DNA of 64,000 nucleotides from Vibrio sp. SNU_ST1 (lineage in GTDB: Bacteria > Pseudomonadota > Gammaproteobacteria > Enterobacterales > Vibrionaceae): the NCBI RefSeq assembly GCF_030563405.1, contig NZ_CP130749.1:558001-622000 (forward strand), read 5' to 3'. Shown here piece after piece: positions 16,681-25,724 of the stretch. Each line of letters begins with the position of its first letter. Within the stretch, counting starts at the first letter, position 1. A model generated the notes under the pieces. That model searched no databases and was not told the origin of the DNA. It saw only the letters and a list, made by a program, of their open reading frames with translations. Position numbers and translations under genes: made by a program.

Positions 16681-17175
16681 ATGGACATAGTCAAAGCCGA
16701 TATATCGCATTCAAGAGCCTTTCACCTGTATGTGATCGCTTGTATTGATGATGGACTCGATATCTATACTGGCATTTCTGATGGCAGCGATGCCTATTTA
16801 GAAAGGCGAATTGCTTATTCAAAAGGAGAGGGACTACCGGAAGGTTGGACCCCAGCTTCTACCTATTTTTGTATCGATTCACGTGAGATCCTTGGCGTTA
16901 TTCGAGTTCGTCATGGAACTAGTGAGTACATTCATGACGTCATCGGGCACATAGGGTATGAGACTAAGCCACAAGCTAGGGGGCGAGGCATAGCAAGTCA
17001 TATGTTGTCTTGGGTACTGCATCATGTGCTAACAGAAAGCGCTATTATTACTTGTGAAAGTGGCAATATAGCTTCACAGAAAGTGATTGAGAGGTGCGGT
17101 GGCCTGTTCTTAAGTACCTTTTACTCAGAACAAGATCAGCAAGAAGTTTTACGTTATCAGCTAGACCCAAAATGA
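16681..17175 (+). CDS. GNAT-family N-acetyltransferase
   Basis: A 164-residue acetyltransferase. The acetyl-CoA-binding motif A is visible as PQARGRGIASHMLSW (about residues 98-112), within the GNAT pattern R/Q-x-x-G-x-G/A. It starts 18 bases after yjdM and may share its transcript. The closest look is to small-molecule acetyltransferases with an N-terminal substrate-binding half; the substrate is unknown. Confidence 0.88.
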   Translation: MDIVKADISHSRAFHLYVIACIDDGLDIYTGISDGSDAYLERRIAYSKGEGLPEGWTPASTYFCIDSREILGVIRVRHGTSEYIHDVIGHIGYETKPQARGRGIASHMLSWVLHHVLTESAIITCESGNIASQKVIERCGGLFLSTFYSEQDQQEVLRYQLDPK

Positions 17176-17285
17176 ACACTTAAGCATGGCCTTACTTCTG
17201 TTCGCTTAGTTTCGTATAAGTGAATTATTAGTCAATGAAACTACTAGTTAGTGATTTTGGTTCATCGATTATTGTTGGAGATATT

Positions 17286-17717
17286 TTGAAGTATTCGACA
17301 AGACCCGCTCAGTCATCAGATTATGAATTTCTGTTTGAGCTAAAAAAGGCGGCTGAATTTGAGCCCATCAAGGCTGTCTTTGGTTGGGATGAGCAAGTTC
17401 AGCGGGATATACACGCTGAAGAATGGGCTGAAAAAAGGCCTGAAATCATTGAATATCAAGGAAAAGCGATTGGTAGTGTGTTGCTGCAAGACAAAGGTGA
17501 CCACTTCTATTTGTGTCGATTCTTTTTATTGCCTGAGTATCATGGAAAGGGCATTGGTAGCCAAATCTTAACGAATTACCTAGCTTACGCGGAGAAACTC
17601 AATAAGCCTGTAGAACTCTGTTACTTGCAAGGTAATCGAGTTGGAGGGCTATATCGGAGGTTTGGCTTTGAAATGACCTCTCAAAATGACCAGTTTGTTT
17701 ATATGTGTTTCAGATAG
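17286..17717 (+). CDS. GNAT-family N-acetyltransferase
   Basis: A 144-residue acetyltransferase when started at the TTG at 17286, which has GGAG five bases before it and yields an N-terminus typical of the family (KYSTRPAQSSDYEF). An ATG at 17235 adds 17 residues but has no ribosome site. The CoA-binding motif is PEYHGKGIGSQIL and the C-terminal YRRFGFE motif is also typical. It is unrelated in detail to the GNAT just upstream. Substrate unknown. Confidence 0.85.
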   Translation: MKYSTRPAQSSDYEFLFELKKAAEFEPIKAVFGWDEQVQRDIHAEEWAEKRPEIIEYQGKAIGSVLLQDKGDHFYLCRFFLLPEYHGKGIGSQILTNYLAYAEKLNKPVELCYLQGNRVGGLYRRFGFEMTSQNDQFVYMCFR

Positions 17718-17869
17718 GCTGGAATATGCACTCAATTATTGCCGATTATTAAAATAGTGGCTGATAAGATCTTTTGTTTAAGTTTGAGTGTAACTGATTA
17801 AATTTATGGTGTTTTTCTTGATTTCATTCATAATCCCTATGGATTTCATAAAAAACATAAAGGCTTAGA

Positions 17870-18409
17870 ATGAAAAAAATTTTTGCGATTGGACTAGCTG
17901 TAACTGTAGTTGGTTGTAAAACACTCCCAAGCGATTCAACAGACACCTTAGCAAGTCCACACGGCGATGGTGCATTGGCGATTGCTACAGTAATTTCCAA
18001 ATATGACTCAACTTACCCATGTGAAACTTTCACATTTGATATGCAACGCGAAAATGAAGTAGGAAAAATCGAGTCGAAAACATTGCGATTTTTTGTACAA
18101 GAGGATAAGGAATATGCACTTTTTGATGGTATTAAACCAGGGGAATACGTTCTTTCTCAATTCAGATGTAATATAGAGCATGGTTATGTAGTTGACGGAA
18201 AATCGTATCTTCCAATTGATATTGAAACAAATATAACTATCGAAGCAAACTCTGTAACAGTGTCGCCAGAGTTAATCTACGCAACACAAGATGAAGACCG
18301 ATCTTTTAGTATACATATTCAAGCTTTGCCTGAGTATGTGGAAGCTATCGAACCTTCTTTATCTGAGGCTATCGACGACAATTGGAAGCTAATTTTTCCT
18401 GGCAGTTAA
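17870..18409 (+). CDS. Hypothetical lipoprotein
   Basis: A 179-residue protein with a lipoprotein signal (MKKIFAIGLAVTVVGC, lipidated Cys at residue 16). The rest looks like a beta-sandwich: a short extracytoplasmic domain with two more cysteines (YPCETF and FRCNIE) that could form a disulfide. No family recognised. It has its own ribosome site and a hairpin after the stop. Confidence 0.72.
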   Translation: MKKIFAIGLAVTVVGCKTLPSDSTDTLASPHGDGALAIATVISKYDSTYPCETFTFDMQRENEVGKIESKTLRFFVQEDKEYALFDGIKPGEYVLSQFRCNIEHGYVVDGKSYLPIDIETNITIEANSVTVSPELIYATQDEDRSFSIHIQALPEYVEAIEPSLSEAIDDNWKLIFPGS

Positions 18410-18415
18410 TTAAGA

Positions 18416-18448
18416 AACCACCTTGGTGATAACCTCATAAAGGTGGTT
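18416..18448 (+). terminator. Terminator-like hairpin
   Basis: AACCACCTT (18416-18424) pairs with AAGGTGGTT (18440-18448), seven bases after the lipoprotein stop. No real T-run follows. Confidence 0.5.
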
Positions 18449-18509
18449 GATTGTAATTTAGGTCTTCGAAAGTTTTAATTCAATGGTCTTACACCATTGG
18501 ATACTATCT

Positions 18510-19517
18510 TTATACTGCTATGTCCTGTGGCGGCACACCAAAGGTTTTCTTAAAAGCGTTAGTGAAGTTTGAAGGATGCTGATAACCCGCTTCATAGGCG
18601 GCCTCGGTGATTGAAACCATTCCTCGTTCTAAATGCTGGCGTGCGATCTCTAATCGTCGAAAGCGGATGTAACCGTTTATTGTCATATTGTATGACTGCT
18701 TAAAGCGTCTTTGAATGTTGGATACACTCATCGAAAAGTGTTCAGCAAGCATTTTTAGACTCAGTTCTTGATCTAAGTGGATTTCAATAAAGCAGATTAT
18801 TGCTTCAATCCGTTCGTCATAACTTTGATGTTCAATCATAGCTGCCCGCGAGGTTGAGCTTGTGGCTTTTTGTTTAGTTTGGTATGCATAACAGCATGTC
18901 TGTGGTAGTTGGCATAGAGAATTAGCAAGGATCTGCTGAGTTAAGGATTCTATATGTAGCTTCTGATGGAAGTTATTTGGTGAAGAACAAGTCGTCAATT
19001 CTTGTGTAAGCTTCAAGATTTGTTCCGTCACTTCTAATTGGTAGTTGGCATTATGGGTATTGATGAAATTTCGGCAGGTACACTCTTCGGTCACTCGAGA
19101 CTCGAACCATTTCGGTTTAACTAAAATGTTAATTTTGTTGAGTTGATTATTTGCTGACATCACTCGGCGGAAATTAGCGGGTTTGGTGAGGTTTACCACC
19201 ACGCCTTGAGGTTGATGGGTTGCATCGAGATTAAATTCGAGATCATCGTAACCAAATGACAGCTTACCTTCCAAAAGAATTGTGATCAGAACTGAAGCGT
19301 GGGCTGTAGAGATTAGCTTGGTATCTACGAGCTCAATACAGCGGCCGCCGTGGATAAATATTAGTTCATTATATTGATAAGAAAGAAATTTCCCTTCAGC
19401 CAGTGACGTCTGTTTAGTCTGACCTTGTGTCACAATAACTTGCTTTTCTGTTTGCTCTAACTTTTTAGTCAGAGTGACTTTGCCAATTTTAGCGTGTTTA
19501 GAAGCTACTTCACTCAT
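18510..19517 (-). CDS. AraC-family regulator next to a TonB receptor
   Basis: A 335-residue regulator with a C-terminal AraC-type double helix-turn-helix (about the last 100 residues, with LSLKMLAEHFSMSVSNIQRRFK and ITEAAYEAGYQHPSNFTNAFKK). The N-terminal half would sense the inducer. I place the start at the ATG at 19517 because AGGA lies eight bases before it. A longer frame to 19613 would run through the Fur box of the neighbouring gene. AraC regulators beside siderophore receptors, such as PchR, FetR and DesR, usually activate the receptor when its ferric ligand is present, and that role is inferred here. Confidence 0.86.
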   Translation of the reverse strand: MSEVASKHAKIGKVTLTKKLEQTEKQVIVTQGQTKQTSLAEGKFLSYQYNELIFIHGGRCIELVDTKLISTAHASVLITILLEGKLSFGYDDLEFNLDATHQPQGVVVNLTKPANFRRVMSANNQLNKINILVKPKWFESRVTEECTCRNFINTHNANYQLEVTEQILKLTQELTTCSSPNNFHQKLHIESLTQQILANSLCQLPQTCCYAYQTKQKATSSTSRAAMIEHQSYDERIEAIICFIEIHLDQELSLKMLAEHFSMSVSNIQRRFKQSYNMTINGYIRFRRLEIARQHLERGMVSITEAAYEAGYQHPSNFTNAFKKTFGVPPQDIAV

Positions 19518-19598
19518 TTGACCGTTCCTAATAACAGCTGTGCGTTTTTGCATAAGCAAATCATCTGTGCATTTATAGGCTACAACTCTATCATGATT

Positions 19599-19617
19599 GA
19601 TAATTATTATCATTTAC
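19599..19617. promoter_or_regulatory. Fur box in the araC/TonB-receptor divergent promoter
   Basis: GATAATTATTATCATTTAC matches the 19-bp Fur consensus at 15 positions by my count. It lies 17 bases before the receptor ATG and upstream of the regulator start, so both genes should be repressed in high iron. Confidence 0.82.
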
Positions 19618-19633
19618 AACTAGGATTGAATTT

Positions 19634-21640
19634 ATGGAAAGCCCAGTTAGCTCAACAATTAAGCTTTCAGCCCTCTGCATTGCAATTGCCAGCGCGTTTA
19701 GTAGCTCCGTTATTGCTGAAGAAAATACATCGCACTTCGATGAAGTTGTGGTGTGGGGAACGAAAGTATCAAGCAACACTGAATCGATCATTGCCGATGA
19801 CATGTCACTCAAGCAAGCTGACCATATGTCAGATCTGCTGCGTGAAATCCCCGGTGTTGATGTTGGGGGAACACACTCGGTCAACCAACGAATTACTATC
19901 CGAGGGTTAAGTGAAACTGATTTAGACATTCGATTAGATGGCGCTTCTCAGCACGCGAACATGTTCCATCATATTGGTAACTTGACACTTAACCCCGACA
20001 TATTGAAATCAGCTGATATCCAAGTGGGTAACAACTCGGTGACGCAAAATGGACTGGGCGGTTCAGTACTGTTTGAAACCAAAGATGCGAAAGATCTACT
20101 GCGTTCCGATGAAAGTTTTGGCGCTCGCGTTTATGGTGGCTATGCGACTAATGCAAGCCAGCAAGGTTCATTAACAGTGTACGGTTTGTTGTCAGATAAC
20201 GTTGATGCCATGCTTTACAGCCATTACATGAGCCGTGATAACTTTGAAGACGGTGATGGTAAGGAAACCTTTGGCTCAGAAGGGGATGTATACAATATTT
20301 TAGGTAAGATTGGTTTTGAGCCAAGTGACTTGCACCGTTTTGAACTCTCTTATGATTTATATCGTGATAGCGGTGATTACAGCCCACGTCCTGATATGTC
20401 GGGTGGTACGAATGTAGGTTTGTCGAAAAACATCCTCATTCCTACCGATTACGACCGTGACACTATAACGGCTAGCTATGAGCTGCGTGGCGAAAGTCAT
20501 CAAGGTAACGTGACTCTATACAACACGGAAACAGAGATTAAGCGTGATGAAAGTGTAATGGCACCACGTTGGCCATCTAATCGCTTATCCAAAAACACGG
20601 CTAAAAACCAAAACTTTGGTCTTAATGCAAAGTTCCAATCAGATTACCGCCTGATGTCGTTTGACAATACCGCGACCTATGGCTTTGACTACATGGACAA
20701 GTCGTCGAGCAGCTATTATGGCAGCAGTAAGTTTATGGATGAGTCGGCTATCTCTACCGCTCTTTTTGTTGAAGACCAGTTCTACTTTACTCAAGCATTT
20801 TCGGTTACAGCGGGGCTTCGTTTTGATGATTACCAACGCAAAGCCGCGATCGGTAACGATGACTTTGACGACGTAACTTGGTCTCTGGCAAGCCAATTGG
20901 ACGTGACTCAAGATTGGACGCTCTTCGCGAGCACACGTTCGTTGTTTAAAGGTCCAGAGTTGATGGAGAGCTTTATTGCTTATCAAGATGTCGCTTATTT
21001 GGCTAACGATCTGAAGGCAGAGACTGGTCAGAACACGCAAGGTGGTGTCCGTTTCGACAAACGTTTAGATAACCACTTTATTGGTGCCAACCTGACCGTG
21101 TTCCAAACCAATATCGATGATTACATTGCCGAAAAGTACCAACGTGCGAGTAAGAGTTATTTGATTTATAACTTAGGTGACGTTGAGATAAAGGGCTTTG
21201 AGGCAAGCTTATCTTATGGCTACGAGATGTTTAACAGCAAACTCTCTTATGCACGCTCAGATACCAAAAATAAAGACACAGGCGGCGCTGTCGCTGGCGG
21301 AAATGGCCGCAGTATTGATATGGGTGACAGCATCACGCTAACGTTGGATTATCAGTCAGAAGCCCTTGAAACGATCTTTGGTTGGAACTCTATGTTTGTT
21401 AAAGACGAAGACAACGTATTCGATGGCCAGCCAATCAAAGAAGGTTATGATGTTCATAACCTCTACGCACAGTGGGTGCCTTCGAATCTTGATGGATTGT
21501 CTGTCACCTTTGGTATCGATAACGTGTTTGATGAGCAATACACCTCACACGCTTCTCGTTCGGGCACGGCGAGAGGATTTACCTTGGATGACTATGAACC
21601 AGGCCGTAACTACAAGCTTTCTGCTGCTTATCAGTTCTAG
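19634..21640 (+). CDS. TonB-dependent outer membrane receptor for an iron complex
   Basis: A 668-residue outer membrane receptor. It has a signal peptide (about residues 1-28), a TonB box around DEVVVWGT, a plug domain (about 45-155, with LLREIPGVDVGG and the RITIRGLSETD motif) and a 22-strand barrel ending in the aromatic YQF. The Fur box, the adjoining AraC regulator and AGGA eight bases before the ATG support an iron-regulated uptake gene. Ligand unclear: the barrel has a loose FRAP-like segment (SLFKGPELMESF) and an NDLKAETG segment recalling the NPNL motif of haem receptors, while the AraC partner recalls siderophore receptors. Confidence 0.9.
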   Translation: MESPVSSTIKLSALCIAIASAFSSSVIAEENTSHFDEVVVWGTKVSSNTESIIADDMSLKQADHMSDLLREIPGVDVGGTHSVNQRITIRGLSETDLDIRLDGASQHANMFHHIGNLTLNPDILKSADIQVGNNSVTQNGLGGSVLFETKDAKDLLRSDESFGARVYGGYATNASQQGSLTVYGLLSDNVDAMLYSHYMSRDNFEDGDGKETFGSEGDVYNILGKIGFEPSDLHRFELSYDLYRDSGDYSPRPDMSGGTNVGLSKNILIPTDYDRDTITASYELRGESHQGNVTLYNTETEIKRDESVMAPRWPSNRLSKNTAKNQNFGLNAKFQSDYRLMSFDNTATYGFDYMDKSSSSYYGSSKFMDESAISTALFVEDQFYFTQAFSVTAGLRFDDYQRKAAIGNDDFDDVTWSLASQLDVTQDWTLFASTRSLFKGPELMESFIAYQDVAYLANDLKAETGQNTQGGVRFDKRLDNHFIGANLTVFQTNIDDYIAEKYQRASKSYLIYNLGDVEIKGFEASLSYGYEMFNSKLSYARSDTKNKDTGGAVAGGNGRSIDMGDSITLTLDYQSEALETIFGWNSMFVKDEDNVFDGQPIKEGYDVHNLYAQWVPSNLDGLSVTFGIDNVFDEQYTSHASRSGTARGFTLDDYEPGRNYKLSAAYQF

Positions 21641-21802
21641 AGAAGGCTTTAGCGTTTAGGTTTGGTTAGCGCAATAAACTGGCGGTCGTAGGGATCCGCA
21701 AAGTTTAGCGCCCAAAGCTGAAACTATCCGTTTAAGTCGGTCGTTTAAAGCATTCATTTAAGTCATTCTTTTTAGTGATTACTTTAAGTGATTAGTGAAA
21801 GA

Positions 21803-21838
21803 AAAGCGCCTCTCAAGCAAGGAATCGAGAGGCGCTTT
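21803..21838. terminator. Terminator between converging genes
   Basis: A 12-bp stem, AAAGCGCCTCTC (21803-21814) with GAGAGGCGCTTT (21827-21838), then AGTTTT. It sits between the receptor and the ADP-ribosylglycohydrolase and could serve both. Confidence 0.82.
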
Positions 21839-21860
21839 AGTTTTATTATTATTGTTTGAA

Positions 21861-22805
21861 TCACTCAATAGGCAAAGACAATACACCGCCATTGAGTTCG
21901 ACTTGTTTTAGCCATTCGGTTGGAATTCTGTCATCTTCTTCGTAGAAACACGCCGCTAATACCGCGCCAATCACAATCGCACGCCCGCAGCTGTCACCAC
22001 CACATAAGATGTTGTCGCGAATGCCTTGTTTGTAATTCTGAGCACCCGCAATGATGCGAATCAGCAGTGGAAACGCGGCACTTAGTTCACAATGCAATCC
22101 GAACTTTTTCGCGGCATCTGTTATTGAAAGCTCGGGATCAGCCAGAGCCATGTCGATTTGGTCGTGTATAAACTTGCTACAGGTTTGTCGCACCATCTCT
22201 ACCGACAGCAATGGCGAGTTGCCTTGAATCGCTGCTTGAATCAACAGGGTGATGGCTTGCGCCCATTCCACGGCTTTGTCGTTATTGTTAGTAACTCGTA
22301 CCGCACTCTCTACCATGGCAGGCAAAGTGTGAGAGGTGTAAGTACAGGCTACTAATGGAATGATCTTTGAAACTGCGGGGAGCTGCGTATCGTCTGCGCC
22401 ACAGGCAGTAATCGAGGCGCCCTCTAGTTCTAATTGATGGATGTTCAGCAAGCTCATGCGCGTCGCTTTATCAATGTAGCCTTGCCAACTACCACCGAAA
22501 TCAAACCAGTTGCGGAAATGTTGAATATAGCTCGCTTCATCATATTTTTGATTGTCGACTAAACTGTCGACCATCGCCAATAACTGAGCACCGTATTGCG
22601 ATTGCTCACCGGACGTTTTTCCTTGGTGAGCAAAGTAGCCTTTGTCTTGATAATCGAACTGATTCGGTGAGCGAAATTCTGGCTCGAAACCAGCCACGTG
22701 TAAGATCCTCTCTTGGTCATACAGCCAGTGCAGCCCCATGGAAGCGGCGTCTCCAACCAATGCGCCAACAACGGCGTAAAAAGCTCTTTCTTTATGATTG
22801 TCCAT
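21861..22805 (-). CDS. ADP-ribosylglycohydrolase family protein
   Basis: A 314-residue helical enzyme of the DraG/ARH family, which removes ADP-ribose from proteins or small molecules using two Mg ions. Family motifs are visible: GALVGDAASMGLHW near the N-terminus, GADDTQ in the middle, and GGDSCGRAIVIGAV near the C-terminus, where GGD-S-x-R holds the metal-binding Asp. Members that do not act on ADP-ribose are known. It follows the amino acid ABC genes on the same strand after 190 bases with a hairpin between, so it may be only partly co-transcribed. The real substrate is unknown. Confidence 0.85.
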   Translation of the reverse strand: MDNHKERAFYAVVGALVGDAASMGLHWLYDQERILHVAGFEPEFRSPNQFDYQDKGYFAHQGKTSGEQSQYGAQLLAMVDSLVDNQKYDEASYIQHFRNWFDFGGSWQGYIDKATRMSLLNIHQLELEGASITACGADDTQLPAVSKIIPLVACTYTSHTLPAMVESAVRVTNNNDKAVEWAQAITLLIQAAIQGNSPLLSVEMVRQTCSKFIHDQIDMALADPELSITDAAKKFGLHCELSAAFPLLIRIIAGAQNYKQGIRDNILCGGDSCGRAIVIGAVLAACFYEEDDRIPTEWLKQVELNGGVLSLPIE

Positions 22806-22910
22806 GTTGAGTGATGTCCTTGAGAAGAGTCAACGTAGTTCGATACTTTAAGTATAGTGATTCGGCGAGTATTTTGCTGTGTTTCTAAGAAGGAATATAA
22901 AGGGATAAAT

Positions 22911-22941
22911 CCTGATTGGTCAATAACTTAAACCAATCAGG
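22911..22941 (-). terminator. Hairpin after the ABC permease gene
   Basis: A perfect 10-bp stem, CCTGATTGGT (22911-22920) with ACCAATCAGG (22932-22941). On the minus strand it is followed by ATTTATCCC, a weak T-run, so it may give partial termination before the glycohydrolase gene. Confidence 0.5.
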
Positions 22942-22997
22942 TGGAATTGATAAGGGCAATGAATGGTCGGGCGAGTCGATACTTTTGATTAATGGTG

Positions 22998-23924
22998 TTA
23001 CTGATGGTTAAGGTAGGCGCTAGAACGCTGCTCAATCACTTTGAATAGACGCGAAAGTGCAAAGCACAAAGTAAAATATACGAAGCCAACAATCAGCCAG
23101 ATCTCGAAGATCAAACCTGAAGAGTTTGCCATCTCTGTGCCAACAAACGTCATCTCTTGGATCGAAATCAGAGACACAATCGACGTGTCTTTAACCAAGG
23201 AGATTGCTTGGCCAGCCAATGGTGGGGTGATGGCAGTTAACACTTGTGGGCCCACCACAAATCGATACTTAGACAATGCAGACAAGCCAAGCGAATCGGC
23301 CGCTTCCCATTGGCCTTTAGGAATACCTTCTAAACCCGCTCGAATCACTTCCGCAATATAAGCCGAAGAGAGCAAACCAATACAAATAACACCAGACGCT
23401 AAGTTTTCCCAAAGGTTAGCTGGGCCGAACAGGAAATCTTGAACTGCGTTAATCTCACCATTGTGTTCACGTAAGATACTTTCTAAACCAAGTAATGGAA
23501 TCAGTTGGTTAGAAACAAAGAAATAGAAGATGAATACAAACACCAGTGGCGGAATATTTCGAACTAACTGGATAAAAATCAGTGCAGGCGTTCTGAAGAA
23601 AGCGATTTTAGAGTGTCTTGCGATACCGAGTAATGTCCCAAAAGAAAGAGCTAACACCATGCTCCAGACACTCAAGCGCAGTGTAGCGATCAAGCCTTGG
23701 AAAAAGTAGGGAATACTGCCTTGAGAAGGTGGAATGAAAATTAGGGTAAACGCATCTTCCCAGCGCCACTGGTAGTTAATACCAACAGCGGAACGATAAT
23801 AGAGCCAGCCAGCAAACGCACAAATGACGGCGAGTAACACGCCATCTAAAAGAGTAAGACGTTGATACCAAGGCTTCATATGAATGTTGGGCTTAGGTGT
23901 TGTTAATGCGCTAGTACTACTCAC
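22998..23924 (-). CDS. Polar amino acid ABC transporter permease (HisM/GlnP type)
   Basis: A 308-residue inner membrane permease of the His/Glu/Gln/Arg/opine subfamily. An N-terminal helix (about 30-47) is followed by the conserved core with five helices and the EAA loop, seen as EAADSLGLSALSKYRFVVGPQ. It pairs with the second permease of the cluster to form the membrane pore. It is separated from the binding-protein gene by a hairpin, which would lower its expression relative to the binding protein. Confidence 0.93.
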   Translation of the reverse strand: MSSTSALTTPKPNIHMKPWYQRLTLLDGVLLAVICAFAGWLYYRSAVGINYQWRWEDAFTLIFIPPSQGSIPYFFQGLIATLRLSVWSMVLALSFGTLLGIARHSKIAFFRTPALIFIQLVRNIPPLVFVFIFYFFVSNQLIPLLGLESILREHNGEINAVQDFLFGPANLWENLASGVICIGLLSSAYIAEVIRAGLEGIPKGQWEAADSLGLSALSKYRFVVGPQVLTAITPPLAGQAISLVKDTSIVSLISIQEMTFVGTEMANSSGLIFEIWLIVGFVYFTLCFALSRLFKVIEQRSSAYLNHQ

Positions 23925-24023
23925 GTCATTCCTGTTTGAACATTAATTATTATTGGGTTGTTGCTTGGATCTAAAACAAATCAAATAAAGCTATTTAAAA
24001 AGGCTACTTAAATCGTCGATGAG

Positions 24024-24050
24024 AAGGCAGTGCAAACAGTGCACTGCCTT
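24024..24050 (-). terminator. Intra-operon hairpin after the binding-protein gene
   Basis: AAGGCAGTGC (24024-24033) pairs with GCACTGCCTT (24041-24050). It lies after the binding-protein stop and before the last permease. Such hairpins often protect upstream mRNA and make the binding protein more abundant than the membrane parts. Confidence 0.6.
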
Positions 24051-24101
24051 GATTTAGATTCACAGAATAGCTCATATTAGCAAAGTGAGCTCAACTTCAG
24101 A

Positions 24102-24911
24102 TTACTGACCTTGAGCTATCTGGTCTTGCCAATCTAGAGTAGAGAACCAGTACTCGTAACGCTCTTTCAACCAACCGTCTTCAGTACGTGCTTTGATCCA
24201 TTCGTTGAAGAATTCTGCCTTGTCAGTTTCACCTAGGCGAACTGCAAATGCTTCGTTACCTTTGGATAGACGCTCTTCAAATGGAATAAATAGCGTGTCT
24301 GCGTTTTTTATCGCTTCATGTTCTGGTTTCGGGCTAGACGCGATAACTGCGTGCGCGTTGCCGTTTAACACTTCTTGGAATGCTTGAGCATCGTCATCGA
24401 ACTGTAGAACTTTCGCTTTAGGAAAGGTTTCACGAGCCACTTGAACTGTGAACGCACCACGACGAGCAGCAATTTTCACGCGACGAGAATCAAAATCAGA
24501 GATCTGAGTAAAACCTTCCGCTAGCTCTTTATTAGCGGCCAGTTGAACACCAGAGTGCGAGTAAGGTTCAGTGAACAGTACGCTTTTGGCACGAGCTTCA
24601 GTAATAGACATACCGCCGATGATCACATCAAATTTCTTCGACAGTAGAGAAGGGATGATTCCGTCCCATGCTGTGGGTACAAATTCGACTTTCCAACCAG
24701 AATCTTCGGCAAGGCGTTTCGCCACGTCGATTTCAAAGCCAACGAGATCACCTTGTTTGTTACGCATCGCCCAAGGAACAAATGTCGACATACCAACGCG
24801 CAGTGAGCCACGTTCGTTGATTTTATCGAGGTTAGGCGTTTCAGAAGCAAGTGCAGGCAAACTTACGGCAAGCGCAAGTAGGGCTGTAATTGCGGTTTTA
24901 AATAGCTTCAT
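24102..24911 (-). CDS. Amino acid ABC transporter substrate-binding protein
   Basis: A 269-residue periplasmic solute-binding protein (family 3). The signal peptide covers residues 1-22 (ending ALA). The mature part has the family opening INERGSLRVGMSTFVPW, then LVGFEIDVAKRLAED, the hinge segment FDVIIGGMSITEARAKSVLFTEPY, and a typical C-terminal half. The family binds polar amino acids such as Glu, Gln, Arg or Cys, and the exact ligand cannot be read. It lies 12 bases after the first permease gene. Confidence 0.93.
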   Translation of the reverse strand: MKLFKTAITALLALAVSLPALASETPNLDKINERGSLRVGMSTFVPWAMRNKQGDLVGFEIDVAKRLAEDSGWKVEFVPTAWDGIIPSLLSKKFDVIIGGMSITEARAKSVLFTEPYSHSGVQLAANKELAEGFTQISDFDSRRVKIAARRGAFTVQVARETFPKAKVLQFDDDAQAFQEVLNGNAHAVIASSPKPEHEAIKNADTLFIPFEERLSKGNEAFAVRLGETDKAEFFNEWIKARTEDGWLKERYEYWFSTLDWQDQIAQGQ

Positions 24912-24923
24912 GCTGATAAATCC

Positions 24924-25724
24924 TTATTGTGTTCGCCAGTTAGCCCCGAGCTTATGCTCAAGCCAAGCAGCAACGGCAGAAAGTGAAAGTGTAAGAGCAA
25001 GATAAATGATCGCCACAGAGAACCAGATCTCGAATGGCATCGCGGTTTCAGAAACGATGTTTCTGGCTTCAGTCGTCAGGTCAAAAATAGCCATGACACT
25101 CACAATTGAAGAATTTTTAATAAGAGAAATCACTTCATTGCTCAAAGGTGGCAAGGTTCGTTGCACCACCTGAGGGAGAATCACATCCCAGTAAGTATAG
25201 ATCTTTGATAAGCCCAAGGATTGAGCTGCTTCAAATTGCCCTCTCGCAATACCATTTAAACCGGCACGAAATATCTCGGCAGTGTAAGCGCCTTGGAAAA
25301 GTGCCAAGGCTAAAACGGCAGTACTAAAGCGATCCAGCCCCAGTACAGGGCCAAACACAAAATAGAGCAAATAAATTTGTACTAATAACGGCGTGTTACG
25401 AATCAACTCGACATAGCTGGTGGCTAAGGTGCGACCGACTACTGAATTGGAGTTACGTAATAGGGCTGTGGTTAAGCCAATCACCAGTGTTGCAACTAAA
25501 GAAATCAGAGAGATATTGATGGTAACGAGTAGTCCCTCCATCAATTCTGCAGGCCACCATTCACCATCTTCATAGAAAGCGATGTAGTCAGGTACTCGAT
25601 CCCATTGCCAGCTGTATCCCATCGCCTGTGCACCAGAATCGAGGACCCAAACAACGGCTGCCGCAAGCACCACAATTTGTACTAAGGCAGATAGGGCGGG
25701 TTTAATAATTCGAATCAACATCAA
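24924..25724 (-). CDS. Polar amino acid ABC transporter permease
   Basis: A 266-residue permease with the same plan as the other one in the cluster. It has an N-terminal helix (about 12-30), core helices from about residue 70, and an EAA loop read as EAAQSLGLSKIYTYWDVILPQ. Its first codon overlaps the ATPase gene by four bases, so the two are translationally coupled. Confidence 0.94.
   Translation of the reverse strand: MMLIRIIKPALSALVQIVVLAAAVVWVLDSGAQAMGYSWQWDRVPDYIAFYEDGEWWPAELMEGLLVTINISLISLVATLVIGLTTALLRNSNSVVGRTLATSYVELIRNTPLLVQIYLLYFVFGPVLGLDRFSTAVLALALFQGAYTAEIFRAGLNGIARGQFEAAQSLGLSKIYTYWDVILPQVVQRTLPPLSNEVISLIKNSSIVSVMAIFDLTTEARNIVSETAMPFEIWFSVAIIYLALTLSLSAVAAWLEHKLGANWRTQ

Noticed and set aside
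20639..21040. Open minus frame of 133 codons inside the TonB receptor
   Set aside because: It lies wholly inside a well-supported receptor gene and looks like a shadow frame.
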